From Dipteris shenzhenensis (Eukaryota > Polypodiophyta > Polypodiopsida > Gleicheniales): 64,000 nt of DNA. The notes beneath the pieces are model-generated. The model was not told the DNA's origin. It did not search any database and saw only the letters and a program-made list of their open reading frames with translations. The DNA is taken from assembly GCA_047967505.1 (NCBI GenBank), contig CM106539.1; one strand, 5' to 3'. This document shows positions 55,912-64,000 of this stretch, in pieces (the first letter of the stretch is position 1; each line of letters starts with the position of its first letter). The translations under genes were made by a program, and so were the position numbers.

Positions 55912-56905
55912 CACTACAAGGCACAGGCCCTTTTCCGACGAAAATACTGACTATTTTTACACTTTTTTTTTTAACGGGTGCAAAGGTCATTATTTACGTC
56001 GCTATAAGCATCAGAAAAGAATGGTCACTATATAAGCGTCACTATATAGCGACACTAATAAACGTCACTATATAGCGACACTGGTAAACGTCGCTATATA
56101 GTGACACTGGTAAACGTCGCTATATAGCAACGATTAACAGAAGCTTAAAAAAACATTAGTAGGGCTAAACACGGCCATAGCAAGCCCTGTTTTGCCCCAC
56201 TAATGTTTTTTATTTAGTAATTACAAAAAAAAGAATTTTATTACAAAATTTTTCTTGTGGAAAGGGTGATACAAAATCACTCAAATGAACCGATCGAGCG
56301 ACAGAAGCATATACATGTCGAAGATATACAACATTGTTTGTTACAAAATTACCCTTTCGAAAAGGGTGATACAAAATCGCTCAAACGAGCCGATATACAA
56401 AAGGATATACATGGTGAAGTATATGCAAACTACTATTACTACTGCTCATCCGAATTGTCATCATCGTCATCATGCTCATCTTGCTGGCCTGACCTTGGCC
56501 CTCGTGAGCTGCGCCTAATGATCCCTAGCCCTCGTGAGCTGCGCATGATCCCTAGCCCTCATGAGCTGCACCTGATCCCTCATCATCACCGCTCACCTCC
56601 GCTGATGGGATGCAAGAGTGAAACCATATTAATTTGAAAATTAGATTGAAACCTAAAGAATAAAACAGTTTAAAAAGTGAGATTACAAGTAGGAGTAGAC
56701 TTATACTGTGCAAGCAGCCACCTCAACCCAATCGACCGCTACTCCCATTGCCTCCTACTCAATAAACCATGGCTTTGTTCCTACGTGAAACACGCGTCTC
56801 GTCTCTATGTCTGTAGGAAGGCGACCCATCGCAGCTTGCTATGGGCCCAATTTACGAGAGTTAGATAAAGTACATACAATATGTAGTAAAACAAATAGAA
56901 CAATA
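55912..56905 (-). mobile_element. CACTA element E: inverted terminal fragment of the D family
   Basis: Begins CACTACAAGGCACAGGCC at 55912, the same terminus as the right end of D. Five palindromic motifs follow (TCACTATATAGCGAC, TCGCTATATAGTGAC and variants, 56,024-56,131). The remainder is the reverse complement of D 39,140-39,925, including the paired AGGGCTAAACACGGCCATAG and GGGTGATACAAAATC blocks and the last exons of TnpA on the minus strand. Homology stops near 56,905 at AT-rich DNA, so this is only a terminal fragment. The left flank is CAA. Confidence 0.88.
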
Positions 56906-57290
56906 CATTAAATTTTACAAGTTTAAATATATTTTTAAAAATATTTTTTTATATTTCTAGATACTATTTTTTAATCTCATATTTTTTTACATAAATAATT
57001 TAATTCAAAATACTTTATAAACATAGATAAAAGAATTTAATTTAATTTTTCTAAAAATTTATTTGATTTTTTTAAAAAATATTTTATTTACTTAAATTTA
57101 TATATATATATATATCTATATATTTAAATTTTAATTTATTTTTTTTAATTTTTTTTTTAATTTTTAAAATTATTATTATTATTTTAATTATTTATTTATA
57201 TATTTAAATTTTAATTTAATTTTTTAGAATTTATTTATTTTTTATTTTTTAAAAATTAAATTAATTAAATTTATTTTTTTAGTTTTTTTT
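56906..57290. other. Very AT-rich segment
   Basis: Almost only A and T (TTTTTAATTT, TTATTATTAT runs) for about 380 bp, followed abruptly by G+C-rich DNA. No gene. Confidence 0.8.
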
Positions 57291-58705
57291 TTGAGCCCCG
57301 AAGGACCCCAGAAGAGGGCATTACCCCCCCAACCTGTTGCATGCGCAATAGGTTGGGGGTTAATCCCCCGCCCTCCCCTCCCCTCCTTTCCCATCTGCTG
57401 GCCCCTCCCCTCTCCTCCCGCCTCCCAGTTAATCCCCTGCCCTCCCCTCCCCTCCTCTCCCATCTACCCACCCCTCCCGCCTCCCCGTCTCTCCCCTCCC
57501 CTCCCGTCTCCCCTCCCCACCCCTCCCCTCTCCTCCCCGCCTGTCTCCCCTCCCCGCCCCTCCCGTCGTCCTTGCTCCTCTCCCCTCTCGCCTCCCCTCC
57601 CCACCCCTCCCACCTCCCCTCCCCTCCCCTCCCCACCCATCTCCCCTCCCCGCCCTCCCCCCCCTCTCGCCTCCCCTCCCCTCCCCTCGTGCCTCCTCGC
57701 CGCGGGAGGCATCGGAGGATGCCTCCCACGGCGGGGGGGGGGGAGGCGCAAGGGGTGAGAGGGGAGGGGAGGGGAGGGGAGGGGAGGCGAGGGGGGAGGG
57801 GTGGGGAGGGGAGGGAAGAGGGGAGGGGCGGGTTAAGGGAGGGGAGGGGAGGGGAGAGGGGAGGGGTGGGGAGGGGAGAGGCGAAGAGGGGGGGTTAACC
57901 CCCCTCGCCTCCCCTCCCCGCCCCTCCCCCCTCGCCTCCCCTCCCCGCCCCTCCCCTCCCCTCTTGCCCCTCCCGCCTCCTCGCCCCGCCCCTCCCCTCC
58001 CCTCTCGCCCCTCCCCACCCCACCCCTCTCGCCCCTCCCCTCTCCCCTCCCCTCCCCGCCCCGCCCCTCCGCTCCCCTCTCGCCTCCCCTCCTCGCTCGC
58101 CCCTCCCCTCTCCCCTCCCCTGCCCGCCCCGCCCCGCCCCTCTCGCCTCCCCTCCCCGCTCCTCCCCCGCCCTGCCCCTCCCCTCCCCTCACCTCCCCCT
58201 CATCGCTCGAAGGGGAAGCGGGAGAAGAGGGGAGGGGAAGCGAGAGGAGAGGGAGGAAAGGAGGGGAGGGGAGGGGAGGGGGAAGTGAGAGAAGAGGGGA
58301 GGAGAGGGGAAGGGAGGGGAGGGGAGGGAGGAGGGGAGGGGAGGGGAGGGGAGGGGGAAGCGGGAGGAGAGGGGAAGGGAGGAGAGGAGGGGAGGGGAGG
58401 GGAGGGGGAAGTGGGAGGAGAGGGGAAGGGAGGGGAAGGGCAAGCGGGAGGAGGGAGAGGACAGGGGAAAAGAGGAGGGGAGGGGAAGGGAGGAGAGAGA
58501 AAGGGGGAAGCAGAAGGAGAGAGGGGGGAGGGGAGAGAGGAAGCGAGAGGAGAGGGGATGGGAAGCGGGAGGAGGTGGGAAGGGAGGAGAGAGGATGGGA
58601 AGCAGGAGGAGAGGGGAAGGGAGGGGAGGGAGGAGACAGGAAGAGAAGGGAGGGAGGGAGTACCTGGGTGGGGAGGTGGTGGAGGAGCTCCAGGAAAGTT
58701 GTGAG
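57291..58705. repeat. Alternating pyrimidine- and purine-rich GC blocks with hairpin potential
   Basis: CT-rich (CCCCTCCCCTCC) at 57,360-57,725, GA/GGGGAGGGGA at 57,726-57,895, CT-rich at 57,896-58,200 and GA-rich at 58,201-58,690, all with G+C above surroundings. Adjacent blocks are imperfect reverse complements, so the region could fold into large hairpins or triplex structures. All long frames here (for example 57291-57758, 57964-58704) are compositional. Confidence 0.9.
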
Positions 58706-60220
58706 AGAGAATGAGGAGAAGTAGAGTTTTATAGGAAATGGGTAGCTTTTAGGTAGTCAGCTTTTTTTAGTTTTTTAGGTTTTTTTAGTTTTTTTAGGTT
58801 CACTATAAGTAGAACGTTCTTCATTCTCTCTTTCATTCAAAGTTCATTCTTTCACACTCCACGCTTCTCTCCTCTTATCAACCTATTGCAGGATTCTCAA
58901 AATTTTTAAAAATGTTGCAAGAGGTGAGTTCATTTCCAACCTATTGCGTAAGCAAGAACTTCCAAGAATCAAGTTTTTATAAATTTAAATTTTTTTTCAA
59001 ATCCGATTCTTTTCTCAAAAACTTGTTGCGTACGTAACAACTTCAAAAAACCATCTTTTACATTACATCTTTTTTTCCACAAATTTTCCTCTTTACCTTA
59101 AACTCTCACAACCTATTGTCACAAATTTCTCTCAACCTCAAACTCTCTCAGCCTATTGGGCACGCAATAATTTTTCAAAAAAAATAAATTAGAAAATAAT
59201 CTATTACAAATTTCTCTCTCAACCTCATAACCACTCAAACCTCTCTACCTATTGCATATGCAAGAACTTCAAAACAAAATTTAACCATAAATCTCTCCAA
59301 AAACTCTTCTCACGACACTTTATTAATATAAGAAATCCATTTATAATATTTTTGCTCCATAATATAATAAATTTTTATTAACTAATATTAAAATATAAAT
59401 TTGCTAAAAATATATATTATTAATATATAAATTAATATAAATATTATATAATTATTATATAAATATATTAATTTAAAAAATATAATAATGAAAATATTTT
59501 TGAATGGGAAGTCTTCTTGCATATGTGCTTTATATAATACTTATGCTTAAAACAATGAAGAATTAGTGAATGTATTTGTAAGGTAGTTCTTAATATGAAA
59601 AATCTCTATAATATTCTTCTTGCTATTAACTAGATATTAAATTTTAGTTTTAATAAAAATATACATTATTAACTTAAAAACTAATATAAATATAATGTAA
59701 TTATTATATAAATTTAAATAAATATATAAATTATTAATATTATACATTAATAACATTTAAAATTATGTATATTATATACTAATAACCTTTAAATTTTAAA
59801 AAGGTACTCAATCAAAGAGTTGAATTAATTTAAAAATAAGGAAATATTAAAATTTACACAAGTACTTTTAGCATGTATGCTTTTCTTCCATGTGTATAAT
59901 ACTTGTTAGTCAAAGAATGAAGAATTAGATAATGTATTTATAAGGTAGGTATTTAAAACCATAGAATCTGGAAGAGGTTTAGCATACTTGCTTATCTTTA
60001 TTACAATATGTAATACTTTGCAAAAGCCTTAAACAAAGTTTAAGGCTTTGTACAAAACTACAGTATCATTGAATCCATATCATTTTTCTACTTTAGCAAC
60101 CACTAGATATCCATGGTATGAATCCATGATATGGAATACATATTTCTTATGAATATTTCTTATCACATACTTCTTCATTTCTTCTGATACACCATGCAGC
60201 ATGTATGTAAAGAAATATGA
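58706..60220. other. AT-rich non-coding DNA with short palindromic motifs
   Basis: The region to 59,270 carries spaced motifs of the type CCTATTGC....GCAA (at about 58,883, 58,940, 59,025, 59,151 and 59,244). Beyond that it is mostly A+T with a duplicated TTTTAATAAAAATAT-like stretch. No gene seen. Confidence 0.45.
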
Positions 60221-60371
60221 ATCGGTGTGCTTTTAGCCTATGTGCTTGTCCCTAATAAGTAGGATACTTTAACTAGGTATCGGTGTGCTTTTAGCCTATG
60301 TGCTTGTCCCTAATAAGTAGGATACTTTAACTAGGTATTGTCCCTAATAAGTAGGATACTTTAACTAGGTA
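60221..60371. repeat. 58-bp tandem repeat, two and a half copies
   Basis: ATCGGTGTGCTTTTAGCC begins copies at 60221 and 60279, and a partial copy (TGTCCCTAATAAGTAGGATA) follows at about 60,338. The copies are nearly identical. Confidence 0.93.
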
Positions 60372-60438
60372 GGCTTATAATTACTTAAAGTAAAGCCTTT
60401 GCAAAGGATCGTACCTAGTATTGGATATATCAAACCTG

Positions 60439-60472
60439 TTGCACAAATCAAGAATTTTCTTGATTTGTGCAA
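60439..60472. repeat. 34-bp perfect palindrome, copy 1
   Basis: Arms TTGCACAAATCAAGAA and TTCTTGATTTGTGCAA with a 2-base spacer. An identical copy lies at 60782-60815. Both are followed by a closely similar ATAGATTGGATATACGGTTGG-like tail, so a larger unit is duplicated on either side of the telomere-like block. Confidence 0.95.
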
Positions 60473-60534
60473 TAGATTGGATATACGGTTGGTTGGATAA
60501 ACTTTAAACAATTAATACCAAAACATCTTAACCA

Positions 60535-60718
60535 CCGTAAATCCTAAACTTTAAACATTTAATTCCTAAATCCTAAACTCCTAAACAATAAATCCTTAAC
60601 CCTAAACGCTAAACTCTAAATCCTAAATCCTAAATCCTAAACCCTAAACCCTAAACCCTAACACTAAACCCTAAATCCTAAATCCTAAATCCTCAACCCT
60701 AACCCTAAAATACAACCA
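60535..60718. repeat. Degenerate interstitial telomeric repeats (CCCTAAA)n
   Basis: About 180 bp of CCCTAAA and variants (TCCTAAA, CGCTAAA, CACTAAA), the plant-type telomere sequence in C-rich orientation on the plus strand. The best stretch is three exact units near 60,638-60,660. Confidence 0.9.
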
Positions 60719-60781
60719 AAATTTAATGAATTTTTTTAATTTGTACAACAGGTTGGATACCTGTTGCACAAATTAAAAAAA

Positions 60782-60815
60782 TTGCACAAATCAAGAATTT
60801 TCTTGATTTGTGCAA
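60782..60815. repeat. 34-bp perfect palindrome, copy 2
   Basis: Same sequence as at 60439-60472, immediately preceded by CCTGTTGCACAAATTAAAAA, a third, partial version. Confidence 0.95.
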
Positions 60816-60847
60816 CAGATTGGATATACGATTGGGAGTGCACCCCC

Positions 60848-61104
60848 TGACAAAATATGAACAGGGGAGAGGAGAAGAGTGGAGATGAGGAGAGAGGGCA
60901 CAGCTAGAGAGCACACCACAAATGACTAACTGTACACTAGAATTAGTTGAAAAAATAGAATATATACAAACCCTTTTAGGGTTAGGGTTAGGGGATCTAA
61001 CCCTTTCCTTTATAGCACTCTATAAGGTTAGTGCTATGCACATATGATCACGTGATGGTGCTATGCACACATGATCACATGATGTTGAGCATGAACTCTC
61101 AACA
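60848..61104 (-). mobile_element. 3' LTR of copia element 3
   Basis: On the minus strand the purine tract GAGGGAAGG (61105-61113) is followed by TGTTGAGAGTTCATGC at 61104, a typical copia LTR start. The end is placed at 60848 (...TATTTTGTCA), giving 257 bp; a slightly longer version ending at 60839 is possible. The LTR contains two telomere-like GGGTTAGGGTTA units and a TATA-like TATATATT. The other LTR lies outside the window. Confidence 0.7.
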
Positions 61105-61192
61105 CCTTCCCTCAAGATCAACATCATGAAGTAGGCCTTCCCTCAAGATGATGATTCTGGGGAATCGAAGAAGGACTGAGCATTACATTCCA

Positions 61193-64000
61193 TCACACCC
61201 CTTTAATGGGAATGTCCTTCCTCTGCATCAAACCAAGAGCTAGTCGGTGTTGCTCGAATAGCTCTTTACCGAGTGGTTTGGTAAAGATGTCTGCAACATT
61301 TTCTTTGCTATCACAATGCTGCAGTGTGATGTCACCAAGTAACACTCTTTCTCTGATGAAGTGCTCTCTGACATCAATGTGCTTTGTTCTGGAGTGATAT
61401 ACTGGATTTTTGGCCAATGCTTGAGCCGATTGATTATCACAGTATATTGTTGTTGGCTTTGACTCATCAAAGTAATCTGTTTCTGACAATAGTCTTCTGA
61501 GCCATATAGCCTCACATGCACCTGTAGTGAGTGCTCTATATTCTGCTTCAGTCGAAGACAAAGAAACAGTTGGCTGTTTGTTTGACAACCATGATATAGC
61601 ACCTTGACCAAGGAAAAATGCATATCCCTGTGTCGATCTCCTGGTCTCATGATCTCCAGCATAGTCACTGTCACAGTATCCATGCAACCGTGGATGACTT
61701 CCTCTGTATTCTATCCCAAATTGTCTTGTACCTCTGATGTATCTCAAGACTCTTTTGGCTGCATTCCAGTGAGACTGTTTTGGATTTGCCATAAACTGTG
61801 CTAGTGAGCTTACTGCATAACAAATATCTGGCCGTGTGATTGTCAGATATATAAGAGATCCAATGAGTTGCCTGTAGTATCTGTCATTGACTGTAGGCTT
61901 TTCTGAATCTTTAGTAAGTTTCAAACTCTGTTCCATGGGAGTGGCTGCAATCTTGCAATCTGCCATATGAAACTTCTTCAGGAGACTGTCAACATACTTG
62001 AGCTAACTCATGAATGTGCTATCTGAATCTCTCCAGAACTCAATTCCAAGACAATAGTTAAGTCCAAGATCTTTCATGTCGAACTCTGCAGATAAGTCTT
62101 GTTTTAGTTATCTGATGAAGCTATCCTTGCTTCCTGTCACAATCAGATCATCTACGTACAAAAGTGCAATAGTAATATCTTCTCCTTGAACTTTGTAGTA
62201 GAGAGTATGATCTGCATTGGACTTCATGTATCCCAGATCAGCAAAATATTTGTCAATTCTGCTGTACCAACTTCTGGGGGCTTGCTTTAAGCCGTAGAGA
62301 CTTTTCTTGAGATAGCAAACCTTGTTCTCTTTTCCTGGTTCAACATAACCGGCTGGTTGTTGCATGTAGACATCCTCGTCTAGATAACCATTGAGAAATG
62401 CATTCTTGACATCGAGCTGATACACATTCCATTTACTGAGTGTCGCTAGTGATATCAAGAACCGTATGGAATCCATCTTTGCTACTGGAGCATAAGTCTC
62501 ATCATAATCTTGGCCATATTGTTGTGCAAATCCTTTTGCAACTAATGTGGCTTTGTATCTCTGAATACTGCCATCTGGATTGTACTTCACTTTGTATACC
62601 CATTTGTTGGCTATGGCCTTCTTTCCTGGTGGAAGGTCGCATAATTCCCAAGTGTTATTTTTATACAAAGCATCCATTTCTTCATTCATAGCAGTTTGCC
62701 ATTCTGGCTTATCTACTGCGTCTTCGAAGTACACTGGCTCTTCTGTAGCCATGATGGTAGTCATAAGAGCATAGTTGGTGGTTTCCACCTGAATTGCTTT
62801 GCCTTTCTGAGCATATGTCAATCTGGCTGGTGGTCTGCTTTCCCTAGTAGACCGTCTGAGCTGCTGTGGCACTGCTTGGGGTGTTGCTGGCAATTCTTGC
62901 TCTTCTTCATCAACCTGTTCTGTAGATGACTCTGAAGTCGATGCTTCTATCTCCTGTGTAGGTGAGGTTTTCCATTCTGATTCCTCATCGAAGATTACAT
63001 CTCTGGAGATAATGACTTTGCGGTTGATGGGATCATACAATTTGTATGCTTTACTTTCTTCACTGTAGCCAACCATGATGCATTTGCGTGACTTCGCATC
63101 CAATTTCCTGCATGATCATCATGTATGTGGGCATATGCTATGCAACCAAATATACGGAGATGCCCAATGCGTGGCTTGTGTCCAGTGAATGCTTCATAAG
63201 GAGTCAAACCTTGTATCGGTTCGGTAGGAAGCCGATTAAGCAAGTAGTTAGCTGTAGCTATTGCTTCTGCCCAATACTGATTCGGAAGATGCTTTTCACT
63301 AAGCATTGCTCGAGCACTATCTGCTAAAGTCCCATTCTTCCTTTCAGCTATTGCATTTTGCTGAGGAGTATCTGCACATGTGAATTATCTTCGAATGCCG
63401 TGAGTTTTGCAAAAGTTCATGAAGGCTGAAGACATGTATTCACCTCCTCTGTCTGATCTCATGACCTTGATCTTTCTGCCTGTTTGGTTTTCTACCATGG
63501 CTTTGAATTCTTGAAATCTGGTAAACACTTCAGATTTCTCTTTCAGAAAGTAGACCCAACAATATCTGCTGTAGTCGTCGATGAAGGTCAAGTAATAAAG
63601 TGAACCATTGATGCTGCGGGTCTGGGCATAACCCCATACATCTGTATGAATTAAATCAAGAATACCTCGTGCACGAGAGGTACTTCTGACAAAGTTGGTT
63701 TGCTTTTGTTTGCCGAAGCAGCATGCTTCACAAACTTTTCCAAGAAACTGTAGCTTCGGAATCCCAAGTGCCATATTTTGATTCCTGAGATCTAACAAGT
63801 ACTTGAAGTTGACATGACCATATCTCTTGTGCCATTTTGCAGATAGTGGCATCTGTTGCATTTGAGCTGACATGGCATGCTTATCTGGTACTGTAGCTAG
63901 CATCCTGTATAAGCGTCCTTCCTTGACACCTTTTGCTACTAGCTGACCTCTTTTGGATTTGTCTCTGATAGTGCATTCATCACCGTCGAAGATGACTTTG
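61193..64000 (-). pseudogene. Ty1/copia element 3 polyprotein (GAG-pre-integrase, integrase, RT, RNase H)
   Basis: Minus-strand pol running off the window edge. From 64,000 it reads GAG-pre-integrase (HKRYGHVNFKYLLDL, CEACCFGKQ) and the integrase core with catalytic residues visible: HTDVWGYA, MRSDRGGEYMS, QQNAIAERKN. Next are the integrase C-terminus and Pro-rich linker (RRSTRESRPPARLTYAQKGK), then RVT_2 with ELCDLPPGKKAIANKWVYKV, KNAFLNGYLDEDVYMQQPAG, KSLYGLKQAPRSWY and the active site YVDDL near 62,150. RNase H follows (GYCDSDYAGDHETRRSTQGY, SSTEAEYRAL, YCDNQSAQALAKN), ending with VADIFTKPL and a stop at 61,193. Lesions: TAA after GIRR (about 63,388), a frameshift near 63,110, TAA after DSFIR (about 62,109) and TAG before LKYV (about 62,004). 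Otherwise the domains are complete, making this the youngest-looking retroelement here. Confidence 0.95.

Noticed and set aside
57271-58704. Several 120-250-residue frames rich in Pro/Ser or Gly/Arg
   Set aside because: Purely compositional in GC-rich CT/GA blocks and open on both strands.

Overview
This 64 kb window is land-plant nuclear DNA made almost entirely of decayed, nested transposable elements. The transposon families are plant ones: Ty1/copia, Ty3/gypsy, L1-type LINE, and En/Spm (CACTA) elements with TNP2, DUF4218 and DUF4216 segments. Introns are GT-AG, and there is a plant-type (TTTAGGG)n-like interstitial telomere block. The low gene density and depth of decay suggest a large repeat-rich genome (fern, lycophyte or gymnosperm-like), but the species cannot be fixed from this sequence. 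I see no convincing intact cellular gene, tRNA, rRNA or CRISPR array.

Layout. 1-7.1 kb holds at least four Ty3/gypsy fragments on both strands. 7.7-14.9 kb is mostly featureless, with a gypsy primer-binding site and one decayed coding-like stretch of unknown identity (8.9-9.8 kb). 14.9-16.5 kb holds the 3' ends of two different copia elements. 16.5-21.55 kb is CACTA element A, truncated at its 3' side against a LINE remnant (21.56-22.43 kb). 23.07-28.3 kb is CACTA element B on the minus strand, with two candidate tRNA-derived SINEs inside it. 29.3-36.5 kb is the most unusual part: a minus-strand transposase-like gene of the DUF7869 type, with D-D-D motifs including HTHEDID, next to three tandem Ulp1/C48 cysteine-protease genes on the plus strand. 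A 724-bp foldback MITE has inserted into the transposase frame. 37-40.1 kb is the right part of CACTA element D. 40.3-41.4 kb holds a possible SET-domain fragment. 43.8-44.7 kb holds promoter-like repeats with a heat-shock-element cluster. 46.2-48.0 kb is a duplication with a LINE in one copy and the empty site in the other. 49,681-54,438 is CACTA element C, fully delimited by inverted termini and an ATG target-site duplication. 55.9-56.9 kb is an inverted terminal fragment of the D family. 57-60.8 kb is low-complexity, palindrome-rich DNA with interstitial telomeric repeats. 60.85-64 kb is the 3' part of a copia element running off the window.

How the parts relate. The CACTA elements encode a TNP2 transposase and a second TnpA-like protein, transcribed divergently in element C. 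Each CACTA family carries its own palindromic subterminal motif (GCGTCTATAGACGC-like for A and C, TCGCTATATAGCGA-like for B, D and E), the expected kind of binding site for the element-encoded DNA-binding protein. The DUF7869 gene and the Ulp1 cluster may be two halves of one DNA transposon. Every large coding region seen carries stops, frameshifts or deletions.
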